Notes: generated by a model from the letters alone, not told the origin. Positions 1 through 10,102 are shown, numbered from the stretch's first letter. The stretch is 64,000 nucleotides of DNA from Diplonema papillatum (GCA_030068145.1 JAPJBO010000019.1:62001-126000); one strand, 5' to 3'. Translations and numbers: made by a program.

Positions 1-760
1 TTCGCCCTTTTCTGCCTTTCAAAACAGTAGTCATTTCCACACTTTCTCTTCTTTCAGTCACGCGTGAAGCACGCGGTGCGCCCGTAGACTAACATCCCGG
101 CCTACCGACTTCAGGCCGGAAACCGCCGGTTAGCCGGCCGGCCAAAAAAAAAAAAAAAAAACGAAAAAAGGCAAAGGTTCTTTGCGTGCACAGCAGGGTT
201 TCATACGGGCTTAAGTGCTTCCCTCGTGTCGGGTGCCGAAGAAGTGGTTGTCGTTCAGTTTTTTCTTTGGACAGAGAAGCCTCGTCTGTAGCCATGTCGA
301 CGACAGGTTTTATTGTTATAGTTCGCTCGAGAACCCGGGACCTTTGTTCGTCAGTGCACCTTGCTATATGAACGCTTCCGCGCGTTAAGTGGAGCAAGCG
401 CCCAAGACCCTAGGGAGGTGTAGCGCTCAGGAGCAAGGGTATGAGGTGGGCGCGTTGCTGCCAGGTGACTCTCGCTCGCTGCTCTCTCTCCTCTCTCTCC
501 GCTTTCCCTCTCCTCTCCTACAGGCCGCTGTAGGAGGGGGGAAAAGGTGAGAGGGAGGGGGGGGGGGGGGGGGGAGAAGGTTGTCGCGTGCGCGTCGCCG
601 ACCACCCCAGTTCGGGAAAAGGGGTCATGCCCAATATAGGAAAGGTCCTCCCCTCCTGGAAGCTCTCTACAGCGCACTCGGGGTAAGCAGCGGGGGTAGT
701 CATCTTGTACAAGTGTCAGCGCTCGTCGGAAGCGTGTTGTTCTTCGAAGATATTTATCCC
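1..760. other. Stretch without a supported gene
   Basis: No reading frame here looks like protein. The stretch holds an A run (about 144-162), a CT-rich tract (about 475-520) and a G run (about 557-574). I see no RNA gene in it. Confidence 0.5.
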
Positions 761-1056
761 GTACCTACCCCCCCCGGTGCATAAGCCTTATGTGTCCGTG
801 GCTTAAAGGACCGAAACGGGACCAGTGCGGTGTTTGAGCACATACCCATTCCAAGCACGTTCTTGCAATCCCCGCGGATGAATAATTCGGGTTTTGGCGG
901 TATCCATCTTAAACACGGGGGCACTGTAGACTACAACGTAGTCGCCTTACACGGGGGTACCTCACCGCCGTGTTTAAGATGGATTGGCATTCTCGCCCGT
1001 TATCCATCTTAATCAAGGGGTTTGGCTATCCATCTTATGCACGGGGGGTAGGTAAT
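761..1056. mobile_element. Small inverted-repeat element (MITE-like), TACCTACCCCC termini
   Basis: The left end reads TACCTACCCCCC followed by GGTGCATAAG, and the right end (1027-1056) is its reverse complement (CTTATGCACGGGGGGTAGGTA). Inside, the phrase TATCCATCTTA next to ACGGGG recurs in both orientations (about 901, 970 and 1002), so the element can fold extensively. A copy of repeat family E (about 782-865) lies just inside the left end. No coding capacity. The same TACCTACCCCC / GGGGGTAGGTA end pair bounds 8919-10102. No target-site duplication was clear. Confidence 0.55.
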
Positions 1057-1077
1057 TGGATTAGTGTTGAACCGAGT

Positions 1078-1326
1078 AAAACCTGGGACACCCCCCTAAA
1101 ATGGGGCTGGGTGTCCCAGGTTTTACCCGGGTTCGGCATTTTTTATTCGGAGTTCGCGACTTTGCGTTCTTTGCGGAACAGCGCGACCCTTGTGCTTGCC
1201 CGCGCCTTGGGGTGCTCAATACTGAGCTCGACCCCTAGACGCCGCTGTCATAGGAGGCTGCAGGACCACTGGCGCAGTCACGCAGGTGGCTACCTGGAAG
1301 ACCCCCCGGGTGTCCCAGGTTTTACG
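1078..1326. repeat. Foldback repeat with AAACCTGGGACACCC arms
   Basis: AAACCTGGGACACCC at about 1080 is followed after a ~15-base loop by its exact reverse complement GGGTGTCCCAGGTTT (to about 1128), a strong hairpin. The same inverted arm recurs at about 1308-1324. The two outer arms bound about 245 bp, so this may be a small foldback element with one duplicated arm. Confidence 0.5.
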
Positions 1327-1479
1327 TTAGGCCATGTCTGTCATTTACCCGTTCCAGCTTGAGTCCGGTTCAACATTATTCCAATTACGATACACTGCAT
1401 TCCGACGGAATCCGCGCAGACTTTTGGATACCCAGTCACCGGTAGGGTCTGCATACTCTCAGAGACCCGGAAAGTACTA

Positions 1480-1692
1480 GGTTATGAACCACGTGTCGAA
1501 CGGACGCGGGTCTACCCCTACCCGACAAATCACACAAACACAACAGGTCAAAGTCCTGAGTGAGAAAACAACACACGGTGGTGTAGGCGAAGACCAAATC
1601 AGATTGTGTCTGTACTGTACTTGCCCCGTCTACCTCTACACTTCCTCCCTTCCATTCGGAGGCAAAACAGCTACGTCGAGTATTCTAGTGTG
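1480..1692 (-). repeat. Dispersed repeat family B, copy 1
   Basis: Read on the minus strand it follows the family plan: start near AATACTCGACGT, then CTCCGAATGGAAGGGAGG, a middle block with CACCACCGTGTGTTG, and a block ending near CGTGGTTCGGTAGTT. This copy lacks the 3' terminal third. Other copies are at 5705, 6328, 11244, 26252, 39938+40642 and 63345. No tRNA-like promoter boxes are convincing. Confidence 0.6.
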
Positions 1693-1925
1693 AGTCCGAT
1701 GGAATGCAGTGATGATCACACGGATCTTCGACCTTACGCCCGAAAGGGCGACGGGGGTGTGCGGGGTATCCTGTAGGCCAAGTGCGAAACACACAACGAC
1801 CACGGGTGCAACCGGCAACACCCCCCTCTCGACCCCGGAACCGTAAAAAGGAGACGAGTCAGTGCTGCCTAACTGATTGCAGGCACGGTTGTGGGGGGCC
1901 TCCTCCCCGTGCTGGATTCGCCTGC

Positions 1926-2135
1926 ACGGGTGGTCCTGGCTGTGACGAGCTACGAACAGCCGCCTGACAAACCAGACTCACACCGCAGTCCTGTCTGCAG
2001 ACACTCAAGGTTCCGCGCTGATGATGGTCCGCCTTGTGTGACCGTGGCTTAAAGGACCGAAACACGGCGCAGACGGGACCAGTGCGGTGTTGAGCACATA
2101 TCCATTCCAAGCACGTTTTTGCAATCCTCCCGACC
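1926..2135 (+). repeat. Dispersed repeat family E
   Basis: Contains the family phrases GAACAGCCGCCTGACAAACC, then ACCGTGGCTTAAAGGACCG, then GGACCAGTGCGGTGTTGAGC and CCATTCCAAGCACG. Related copies: 782-865 (3' half), 47766-47845 (5' half), 50522-50655 (3' half) and 62668-62890 (minus). It is non-coding and could be a SINE-like family. Confidence 0.55.
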
Positions 2136-2654
2136 CCGGATGTCGTTTGCCGTCTAGCAAGCAAACCGGGTGGGCAAAGCCAAGGTGCACAACGCTGCCC
2201 GAAAAGTGGCTCGATGTTGTGTATGTACGTTCAGCTGGGCTTACGCTCCGTTTTCGGCCTCAGAAAAAATACATGTGGTCCACATGTGGGCGCTTGAGGT
2301 TCGAGGGAAACAAAAACCTTTCCCCCTATGCGGCGGGCAAAAAAAAAAAAAATAGCCTCACAACTGGACTTGGCGACACCTGGCTGACTTGTGGGCCTAG
2401 ACTCCCCTGCATGTGGACCAACCTGTGGCAAGCACCATGCGGAGGAAAAAGAATATCAAAATCCACACGTGGTACCTGTGTATCCACACGTGGAAGCACA
2501 CGTGGGGGAAAAAAGTCCAACAAAAGCTTGCACTCTAAAAGTTAACGTGTGGAAATCCACACGTTCCACACGTGGAGCGTAAGCCCTGACGTTCAGGCAC
2601 TTGTCAGGGACAAAAGACAAGGAAGAAGAAGAAGAAGAAGAAGAAAATAAAAAG
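2136..2654. other. No gene; cluster of CCACACGTGG-type palindromes
   Basis: Between about 2276 and 2580 the palindromic core CACGTG occurs repeatedly inside the longer phrase CCACACGTGG or TCCACACGTGGA. An A run sits at 2340-2352, and a GAAGAA tract (about 2622-2645) leads into the next repeat. No credible reading frame. Confidence 0.4.
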
Positions 2655-2905
2655 GCCACTCCTGGTCCAGGAACGTGACGGTCAACCACAGCTTGCATAG
2701 CTTGAGTCGGAGGCAGCACAGTGCCACAACCCCGTCCGCTCTGCCCTGCGGCTGACCGTCTCGACGAGCTTGTGTTCAGCGCGAGCGCCAAGCTTTGATG
2801 CTTTAGTTTGGGAAATCGGTAGCCGCCTGACCCGTAGGCCCGTGGCTCTGCTGTACCGCCGAACACGTGAAGCTTGGCCCCCGTGTAGCAGGCTTTCCCT
2901 GGTAC
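2655..2905 (+). repeat. Dispersed repeat family F, copy 1
   Basis: About 250 bp starting near AAGGCCACTCCTGGTCCAGG and ending near CGTGTAGCAGGC. A near-identical copy is at 5240-5512 and a shortened one at 47998-48100. Each is preceded by a GAAGAA or A-rich tract. Non-coding; any reading frames here are incidental. Confidence 0.65.
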
Positions 2906-3640
2906 CTAAAGTTTCAAAAGACAAGGAAAAATAAATAAATGAAAACAAAAAAAATAGTAGGCCCTTGGCAACTTTTTTCCTATGCGGAGAAAAAAGGGGG
3001 GAAAAAAAACATCAGTCCACCCCACCTCTTGTTCCGTTGCGCTCTTTTTTTCTTTTCCTGCTTGTCACCCCCCCCCCCCCTTTTTTTTTTTAGAGTGAAA
3101 GCTTTTTGCGTTTCCTTTCGATTTTGTGTCTTCTTCTTCTTCAGTTTCTTCTTCTCTCTCATGGTTACACTACGCCACCTTATTTCTTTGTTTATCATCA
3201 TGATGAGGGGACACAGAGATGGGGGAGGAAAGCGAAAAAAAAAAAACAAAGGTCGAAAAGCTCACTATTTCTCCTTTCCCTTCTTCTTTCAACAAAACTA
3301 CGCGTATCTTTTTTGCTTCGCCTTCTTTTTTCTTCTCTTTTTTTAACCCCCTTCTTTGTGTCTTTTCGAGGTTTCCTACCATTTCTCGTTGTGCTCCTCG
3401 AGTACCGTCATTTGTGTCCGAAGGAAAATAGCCGCTATTCTTCGCTTCGCCTTCGAGTTGCCGCCAATCCTATCAAGGTGATTCTAAATCACATGTTGAC
3501 TGCGTAATCTAAACCAGTTGTTGCAGACAATGACTTTTCGACGATAGTCACCAGAGAGACTCTAACACCGAGGACCATTAAGCGAACTTACGGCACACGG
3601 TACCAAGCATCCATGCGGAGCATCAAGCTGTGTACCAGCC
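2906..3640. other. Low-complexity stretch without gene
   Basis: Rich in A, T and C runs (for example C run at about 3068-3080 followed by a T run). TTTTAGAGTGAAAG at about 3091 is the reverse complement of the end of the leader motif described elsewhere. A diverged forward copy of that motif sits at about 3547-3595. No credible protein. Confidence 0.4.
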
Positions 3641-3650
3641 ATTGTACACA

Positions 3651-3931
3651 CGTATCAGGCTGCCACGACAACACACACCATCGCACACACACGTATCAGG
3701 CTGCCACGAAAACACACACCATCGCACACACACGTATCAGGCTGCCACGACAACACACGCCATCGCACACACACGTATCAGGCTGCCACGACAACACACA
3801 CCATCGCACACACACGTATCAGGCTGCCACGACAATACACACACCATCGCACACACACGTATCAGGCTGCCACGAAAACACACACCATCGCACACACACG
3901 TATCAGGCTGCCACGACAACACACTGTCAAC
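3651..3931. repeat. Minisatellite, 41-bp unit, about 7 copies
   Basis: The phrase CGTATCAGGCTGCCACGA recurs every 41 bp (about 3651, 3692, 3733, 3774, 3815, 3858, 3899). Intervals are filled with CA-rich sequence (CACACACCATCGCACACA). One unit carries a 2-base insertion. Open reading frames across it are by-products of the repeat. Confidence 0.9.
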
Positions 3932-4169
3932 TCCTGCTAATGCCCATCCATAGACACCTGGCGCCTTAACCGTACGCTGTCTTGAGGCTTCCTCATGGTA
4001 TCCACCACGAGCACTGCGACCGCAAGCGCTTTCATCCCGATGAAGACCACCGTTAATCATAGAGCACAGGTCTTGATGCGGGGTTAATCCCAGCCTTCTG
4101 AATACCAGCAGTATGCTGATGCCCAGCAAACTGGGCCACCTTGCAACCTGAGCTCTGGATCCAACTACG

Positions 4170-4345
4170 AGCTTTTTCGAGACTGGGTCCTATGCACATG
4201 CAATGTGAATAGCCTCTATTCGAGCCAACCCCACCTTTCTCTGCACTCAAAAGTGTATTATTTTTTTGGAGCTGGGGATGTGCAAAGCTAGCTTTTTTTT
4301 CCCCTGCCAAAATGCAGAGGGGTGGCAGAGTGAGCGGACGTCGGC
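4170..4345 (+). repeat. Dispersed repeat family C, copy 1
   Basis: About 175 bp. An inverted copy at 21815-22000 interrupts an ankyrin pseudogene, which shows that the family is or was mobile. Shared landmarks are TCGAGACTGG, AATAGCCTCTATTCGAG, the GAGCTGGGGATGTGCAAAGC block, a T run, and CCAAAATGCAGAGGGGTGGCAGAGT. Confidence 0.65.
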
Positions 4346-4390
4346 CTTCAGGCCGGTAGGCCCGGGTTCGAACCAGCACACTTTTTTTGG
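4322..4390 (+). other. tRNA-like segment with Pol III-type terminator
   Basis: TGGCAGAGTGAGCGGACG resembles an A box and GGGTTCGAACC resembles a B box, at tRNA-like spacing, followed by ACACTTTTTTT. The T-arm pairing is imperfect (an A where the stem needs C) and I could not draw a clean anticodon stem. I therefore read it as a tRNA-derived head or pseudogene, possibly the promoter of repeat C, and not as a working tRNA gene. Confidence 0.35.
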
Positions 4391-4554
4391 TCGAAGATTG
4401 TTTTCGAGGTTTGTTGCGTTTCGGGGTCCAATGTGCCCGAAATCTGCGATTTTTGCGGAGTTTCTCAGTATCTCGCGGTATTTGGGTCACCACGGGAAAC
4501 GGAGTCGGGGGGGTCTCTCCCCCGGGAGCTGGCGCCGAACTTGCCAACACAGGC

Positions 4555-4820
4555 TAAACTTGCTACCACACGCCGAACTCAGCATCACCAGAACCCGAAC
4601 TTTGCTTTGCCTCACCAGAACTTAGCTTCGCCCGAACCCAGCTGCGCCCGAACTTTGGTTCACTGGAACTTAGCTTCGCCCAAACTTTGCTTTGCTTCAC
4701 CAGAGCTTTGCTTCGCCCGAACTTTGCTTCGCCCGAACTCAGCTGCGCCCGAACTTTGCTTCGCCCGAGCTTTGGTTCACCAGAAATTTGCATCTGCGCC
4801 CGAACTTTACTGTCCCGAAC
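4555..4820. repeat. Degenerate minisatellite around CTTCGCCCGAACTTTG
   Basis: A 16-20 bp motif CTTCGCCCGAACTTTG, with variants using ACCAGAACTTAG, is repeated about fifteen times with many substitutions. No gene is supported. Confidence 0.6.
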
Positions 4821-4854
4821 TTTACCAGCTGCCTCGTAGTCTCGCCCCGCGCCG

Positions 4855-4990
4855 GCCTTTAGCCGAGCGCACGTACTTAACAGCAGCAGCATAACTATAC
4901 GCTGTTGGTGCTGGAATTACCGCGGGTGCTGGCACCGGACTTGTCCACCAATTGTGTTCATTGACAGGTTTAGATGTCATCCATTGCTTC
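4855..4990 (-). rRNA. Fragment of small-subunit (18S) rRNA, 530-loop region
   Basis: On the minus strand the sequence contains ACAATTGGTGGACAAGTCC, then GGTGCCAGCACCCGCGGTAA, then TTCCAGCACCAACAGCGTAT and TGCTGCTGCTGTTAA. These correspond to the well-known segment around the 530 loop of SSU rRNA. Only about 130 nt of similarity is visible and no other part of 18S is in the window, so this is a relic or isolated piece. CAGCACCCGCGG is the form I associate with kinetoplastid and related euglenozoan SSU rRNA, which is the main clue to the organism. Confidence 0.75.
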
Positions 4991-5179
4991 TAACGTACGA
5001 AGTACGTGTAGAGGCAATTCTCTTCGCTGCCTCAGCAGTGTTGCTATTGCTCAGCTCCCTCATGTCTCGCACTCTGCGAACAAGAAAACGGTAAACCAAG
5101 CTAGACCGCTGGACTGCACAGCTCTGTGCCACGAAAGATACAAATCCCGATGAAGGAAGAAAAGAAGAAGAAAAAGAAG

Positions 5180-5232
5180 GTCACCCCGAAGACTTTAAAA
5201 CCCCGGAGTTTCAAGCGAACTTTCACGCTGAA
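5180..5232 (+). promoter_or_regulatory. Leader motif, copy next to repeat F
   Basis: GTCACC, then GAAGACTTTAAAACCCCGGA, then TTTCAAGCGAACTTTCAC: a near-consensus copy of the recurrent leader motif. It is followed by an A-rich stretch and repeat F and not by a gene. This leaves open that the motif can also travel with repeats. Confidence 0.5.
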
Positions 5233-5239
5233 AAAGAAA

Positions 5240-5512
5240 AAGGCCGCTCCTGGTCCAGGAACGTGGCGGTCAACCACAGCTTGCAAAGCTTGAGTTGGAG
5301 GCAGCATAGTGCCACGAGTCCGCTCTGCCCTGTGGCTGACCGTCGCGACGAGCTTGTGCTCAGCGCAAGCCCCAAGCCCCAAGGTGCGCCACGCCTTGAT
5401 GCTTTAGTTTGGGAAATCGGTAGCCACTTGACCCGTAGGCTCGTGGCTCTGCAGTACCGCCGAACACGTGAAGCTTGGCTCCCGTGTAGCAGGCACCTTC
5501 CTGATGAAGGGA
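5240..5512 (+). repeat. Dispersed repeat family F, copy 2
   Basis: Near-identical to 2655-2905 over about 250 bp, from GGCCGCTCCTGGTCCAGG to CGTGTAGCAGGC. A few insertions distinguish it, such as AAGCCCCAAGGTGCGCC. Confidence 0.7.
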
Positions 5513-5704
5513 AATAAAATTGCCCTTCCCTTGAGATCTGACAGTGAGATGTCGGAAGCACAATAATCCATGAAACAACCAGCCTTACGGTCATTCTGGA
5601 GTGGCGAATTGCCGACCCCTGGCGCCGGTGGCCGCCGTCATCGAAACACGCTGCCTGCGTCTTTTTAGCCTGCGCAATACATTGAAGGGCAACCCGCAAT
5701 AATT

Positions 5705-5978
5705 GTTCAAAAATATTCGACGTGGCTGCTTTGACTCCGAATGGAAGGGAGGAAAATATAGAGGCAGATCCAATTCAAACACAATCTGGTTTGTTCTTCG
5801 CTTACACCACCGTGTGCCGTCTCACTCAGGACTTTTACCCGGAGGGGCAGACGCGCATGACTTCACGTCTGTCGACGCGTGGTTCGGTAGTTGCAGCACT
5901 TGGAATCCCTTCGATTCTTTGTCTGGCAGCTTTTGTCGAGCAGTTGCTTCCAAGCTGGCGCCGCTTATGCAAAACCAC
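5705..5978 (+). repeat. Dispersed repeat family B, copy 2
   Basis: Full-length plan: TATTCGACGTGGCTGCTTTG at the start, CTCCGAATGGAAGGGAGG, CACCACCGTGTG, CGCGTGGTTCGGTAGTTG, and the 3' end CTTCCAAGCTGGCGCCGCTTATGCAAAA. Followed by the phrase CCAACCCTAGGAGACAGGGG, which also follows copy 3. Confidence 0.75.
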
Positions 5979-6327
5979 AGTAATACATGATACAACCAAC
6001 CCTAGGAGACAGGGGTGGTTCCGGAGGCGCGAAATGCCGGCCCCTGGCGCCGGTGGCCGACGTCACCACCGTCATCGAAACACGCTGGGACTCGTTGTTG
6101 TCCACTATCGCAGTATTCTGCTTTGAAAATGCATGCAAACGACCAAAAGAATTGCTCAGGCGCGCCATTTCGAAGTTGTACTACGACGAGCAGGCAAAAA
6201 AACAGCGGACGGAACGCCGGGAGGCGGAGCGAGAAACCATGTACCTCAGGCAGAACAAGCCTTCTCTACGCCATCCTCCTGCGTCTTTTTAGCCTGCGCA
6301 ATACATTGAAGGGCAACCCGCAAGAAT

Positions 6328-6625
6328 TGTTCAAAAACACTCGACGTGGCTGCTTTGACTCCGAATGGAAGGGAGGAAGATAGAGAGGCAAATCCAGTTC
6401 AAACACAATCTGGGTTGTTCTTCGCGAAGAAGACGACTGAAAGCACAGACATAAAGATAGCTCAAAGCATTTGCAAAGTAACACGAAAAGCCGGGCAGAC
6501 GCGCATGACCTCACGTCTGTCGACGCGTGGTTCGGTAGTTGCAGCACTTGGAATCCCTTCGGTTCTTTGTCTGGCAGCTTTTGTCGAGCAGTTGCTTCCA
6601 AGCTGGCGCCGCTTATGCAAAAACA
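6328..6625 (+). repeat. Dispersed repeat family B, copy 3
   Basis: Same order of landmarks as copy 2, with an extra block after TTCTTCGCGAAGAAGACG. The flanking sequence on both sides (AATACATTGAAGGGCAACCC before, CCAACCCTAGGAGACAGGGG after) is also duplicated from copy 2. The copies therefore arose by a larger segmental duplication of about 600 bp and not by two independent insertions. Confidence 0.75.
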
Positions 6626-6681
6626 CAATAATACATGATACAACCAACCCTAGGAGACAGGGGTGATTTCGGAGGGGCGAA

Positions 6682-6972
6682 ATGCCGGCCCCTGGCGCCG
6701 GTCGGCGCCCGTTGGCCGACGTAATCACCGAACTCGTCACGCAGTGGAGCAACGAGATGCGGAGTGAGGCGGAAGCCGGCGACGAGGACGCGATGTTCAA
6801 ACTCGCGAACTACTACCTCGTCGGGTGGGGGGACTTCGACCAGAGCCGCGAGGACGCTATCATCTGGCTGCGGATGCTCGCCAAGCGAGACCACTCAAAC
6901 GGCAAAGCGTTGCTGGCTCGTGTGCTCAACAACCCAGACATGCAGTGGCGAAGCTGGACCAGCGACGACTAG
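6682..6972 (+). CDS. Small protein with one Sel1-like repeat
   Basis: A 96-residue frame whose middle (about residues 28-70) fits the Sel1-like helical repeat: A-x-x-GD-x-x-A, LA-x-YYL-x-G-x-G, then DAI-x-WLR-x-LA and H. Sel1/TPR-like repeats serve as protein-interaction scaffolds. The usual proteins carry several repeats, so this is a fragment or a minimal copy. ATG 6682 is the first in frame; ATG 6757 would also work. The start lies in a duplicated leader (GCGAAATGCCGGCCCCTGG also near 6030). Broken copies follow at 7117-8075. Base composition is GC-rich, as in the other likely genes. Function in the cell is not indicated. Confidence 0.5.
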   Translation: MPAPGAGRRPLADVITELVTQWSNEMRSEAEAGDEDAMFKLANYYLVGWGDFDQSREDAIIWLRMLAKRDHSNGKALLARVLNNPDMQWRSWTSDD

Positions 6973-7116
6973 GCCACACGCACGCCTGCAGTTATCTTTG
7001 TTCTGGTCTGCAGGAAATACCCTTCGTACGCGAACTACTATTCCAGTTACAGAGCTGGCTTCGCCAGCTGCCGTTCCTTGGCTGAGGGATGCCATCACAG
7101 AGCTGATCATACGGTG

Positions 7117-8075
7117 ATGCGAAGTGAAGCGGAAAGCGGCGACGAAGACGGCGACGTTCAACGTCATCATCTGGCTGCGGATGCTCGCCAAGCGAGACCA
7201 CTCAAACGGAAAAGCGTTGCTGGCTCGTGTGCCCAACAACCCAGACATGCAGTGGCGAAGCTGGACCAGCGACGACTCCACCACACGCACGCTCGTTGCA
7301 GCCATCTTTGTTCCCGTCTGGAGGAAAGACCTTCTGTACACGAACTACTATTCCCGGTAACAGCTGGCTTCGCCCCTGCGAAATACCAGCCGATGTTCCT
7401 TGGTTGAGGGATGCCATCGCGCTGATCATCGCCCAGAGCCGCGAGGATGCCATCATCTGGCTGCAGATGCAAACGACGCGAGACCATCCAGTCTCTCTCA
7501 CTCTATCTCTCTTTTGCAGCGGGCTGCAGAAGAGGCCCGGCTGCTTGTACACGAACTCCATTCCCGGTGGAGAGCTGGCTTTTCATCGTGAAATGCCAGT
7601 CGGCGTCTCCTGCCGCGTGGTGTGCCTCGCAGCAGCGCGCTACCGACGCTTGTCGACGCTTGCACTCTCGTACTTGGTGTGCCTGGGCCCGCCCACCTCC
7701 ATGCGCTAGGTCTCCGCCGCCCACAAAATTTACCCTTCTTGCCGGAGGTGCCGTCTTCGAAGGCGTCCCACCAGCACGTCCGATCCTTTCCTCCCCACAC
7801 GTGGAGAATACGTCCATCCCCCAGACCTCATCTTGGGGGGCGTCACGACGGACCCGCCCCCTCGGTGGAATCCACCTAGTTGGAAGAAGCCCGAAGGCGT
7901 TGCAGATGCGATGTTCAAACTCGCTGCTGCCTGGAAGGGTAGGAATGGACTTTGTTAGCCCACGCCCACGCTGTCCACCCCCAGAGCCGCGATGTTGAAT
8001 GCAGATAATGTGCACGAGTGCTCGATAACCCTGCCGCGCAAGAGGCGACGCTGGATCAGCGACGATCAACACAGC
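7117..8075 (+). pseudogene. Decayed copies of the Sel1-like gene
   Basis: At 7117-7276 the sequence repeats the 6757-6972 coding region, with the middle of the Sel1 repeat deleted and the frame shifted (GACGAAGACGGCGACGTTCA replaces the longer original). Shorter pieces follow: about 7430-7485 (CAGAGCCGCGAGGATGCC) and about 7895-8075 (GCGATGTTCAAACTCGC and, later, GACGCTGGATCAGCGACGA). None is open over a useful length. The cluster looks like repeated tandem duplication followed by decay. Confidence 0.6.
7665..7845 (+). repeat. Segment shared with 35060-35240
   Basis: About 180 bp matches, in reverse complement, the stretch near 35060-35240. Shared landmarks include CTCCGCCGCCCAC, GTGCCGTCTTCGAAGGCGTC and CACGTCCGATCCTTTCC. 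Several frames are open in both copies, so it may be the relic of a mobile-element gene, but I could not name a protein. Confidence 0.6.
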
Positions 8076-8189
8076 AAACCTCTCCCCTGGGCCTTCGAAC
8101 CGTTTTGCCCTTCCCAGCCTTCTTCCCTTTTTTTTCGCCGACTCGATGCTCGCAACAAACGTGCACGGCGAAGCTTGTGCCCACACATT

Positions 8190-8524
8190 AGACTAAGACT
8201 TCCTCCCCCGCCCTCTCCATCCGTAAGGGGTTAGCGGGTCTCACAGTATCCGACTACTATAGACACACCACAACAAGCAAAAAAACCAGGTCCTATACTA
8301 CTCCATTGCGCGGCGAATACGTTTCCGCCGCCTGTCGCGGGTTTCTCAAGCCTGGGGCTTCAGCATTTGCACTTCGAACAATACGAGACGTGTTGTAGAC
8401 CGGAACGGTTTTAGAGGAAAGTCTTCGTCTTATTCGAAACCACCGTTTCGTGCGAATTACTGACTCTAAGGCTGCGCATCAGGACATGCACGTAGGCTGC
8501 TGGAGGAGATACAGGGCACTGTGG
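8190..8524. other. Stretch without a supported gene
   Basis: No credible frame, no tandem repeat and no recognised dispersed repeat. Confidence 0.4.
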
Positions 8525-8790
8525 GCGTTCTCTTTGTATACATGCTGAATCAGTACGTGTACACGTGCTGAAATCAGTACGTTATCAACACGTACTATCT
8601 TTTCTGCAGATTCATCTGGGGAATCAACCGCAGTACCGGGTATTCCGGTCGGCAGATCCTGCTGTTGCTAACCACCGCGACACTGGAGGTTGAGGCCGGA
8701 GAGGAGGCAGAGGCAAAGACATGCAACACTGGCAGGTGAGCCCCCTATGCTCTATTTATTTTTTGCCTGACCCTACGTACTGATTTTCAG
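8525..8790 (+). repeat. Dispersed repeat family D, copy 1
   Basis: Begins with a self-complementary block (AATCAGTACGTGTACACGTG, then GAAATCAGTACG) and continues through GATTCATCTGGGGAATC, GGCAGATCCTGCTGTTGC, GGAGAGGAGGCAGAGGC and GGCAGGTGAGCCCCC to TTTGCCTGACC. An inverted copy lies at 20665-20900, next to a hAT insertion. Non-coding. Confidence 0.65.
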
Positions 8791-8918
8791 TAGGTATTTT
8801 GCTCCAAGACATAAGAGCCGCGTAAGCCCTGATTTTACACACGTCTGGCTTGTCAAAAACACTGCCATCACTTGACCCTGCTACTGTTCGATACATCATG
8901 CCTCCCGAGTATTTTTTT

Positions 8919-10102
8919 AGTACCTACCCCCAGTGTTCCCGCCAAGGCCGATGACCCGGTCTTTTTTTAAGATGGCTCCTGGGCATATTTCTTTTTCGTG
9001 CGCTGGGCCGTGGCTGGGTTTTTTCTCCAGTATGTGGTTCATGGGGGAAGAGCTGTACCGTTCGGATTGAACGCACCAACAGTTGCAGCTGCTCTTGGTG
9101 GAGCGCCAGTTGTGTTCACCGAACACCGGCCGCTCTTGCATCTAGGTAAGCCTACTCGATTTGCAACAGAGCAGCCGCAGAGCTTCTTCCGTCTTTGTAC
9201 GACGCTGTCAATCGACGTTGACAATCCGAATCTAGCTGCCAGTTTGAACTTGGCATTCAGGGAGTTCAGTCATCGAGTTCCTGAAGGCCCGCAGCATCAA
9301 CCCGCAAGAGGCTGTCAATCGTCTCTGGATGGCTCACCTTATAAACTGCGCCGAACAGTGTCGTCTGCCACAGCCTTTTCTGCGCTCCGTCCTCATTATC
9401 CTGACAGCTGCGCTTTTGTCCAGGCATTTTGTTCACGAGAGTCCCTCTTTCCTGCCGAACTGTTGTTGCGATGAGCCCACCTGCACTACTACTCAATGCC
9501 ACGGCCTACCGCACTAGTCGGTTGCAGCCGGTCTTTTTTCGGCAAAAAAAGACCGGCCTTTTGTTGCCGGGTGTTTTTTGAAAAAAAAATTTATTTCCCT
9601 TCTCTGGGCCCGCTAGCAGCGACGGACCTCGCTTCGCGGTGCCAGCACGAGGGGAGAACTTGGAGATACAGAGAAAGAAAAAACAGAGGGTTGGATGGAG
9701 AGGACGCAGGCGTGCGTCGGGGCCCGTGAGGAAGCACCGGCCACCTTGCAAGATGAGAATACCTGCCCTGGAAAGAAGCACCCTTTTACTCGCGGGGGTA
9801 AGCACCCTTGCGGGGGAGCTCTTCCGTGTGCCTCCATGCGGAAGGACACTGGGACCTTTTAAGAAGGCCGCGAGAGTCGGCTGAGCCGGGAGCTACCGGA
9901 GAAGGTGTGTATGTGCTTAGGTATTACAACCTGGTTCGATTGCAGGATAATAAAACCTCGGGGATAAAAGACTGCGTGTTTTTCCCGTTCAAAAAAATAT
10001 TTTTTGGGGTCATAAAAGACCGGCTTTTTTCTTAGCGGGAGCACTGCCAACCCCCTCCCCCCCGTGTATAAGATCGCGTTTTCCGTGTTGGGGGGTAGGT
10101 AT
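8919..10102. mobile_element. Possible inverted-repeat element with TACCTACCCCC ends
   Basis: AGTACCTACCCCC at the left and GGGGGTAGGTATT at the right are inverted, and the same terminus bounds the short element at 761-1056. Next to the left end is GACCCGGTCTTTTTTT; an inverted partner of it is AAAAGACCGGCTTTTTT at about 10012, and another pair lies at 9530-9560. The interior holds a frameshifted coding relic. No target-site duplication was seen. Confidence 0.4.
9000..9517 (+). pseudogene. Frameshifted relic of an unrecognised protein gene
   Basis: Two frames look protein-like and are joined only by a 1-base shift near 9274. The upstream frame has VVFTEHRPLLHL and TLSIDVDNPNLAASLNLAF. The downstream frame has EFLKARSINPQEAVNRLW and MAHLINCAEQC, running to a stop at 9517. 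Continuity of composition across the shift suggests a single former gene of 170 or so residues. CTAGGTAAGC at about 9144 could be a splice donor, but the nearest AG would give a 34-base intron that leads to a stop, so I prefer decay. The family is unknown. Confidence 0.4.

Noticed and set aside
3651..3931. His/Thr-rich protein frames
   Set aside because: They follow the 41-bp minisatellite in two frames and have no coding support outside it.
4322..4390. Functional tRNA gene
   Set aside because: A and B box-like sequences are present, but the T stem is mismatched and no clean anticodon arm can be drawn.
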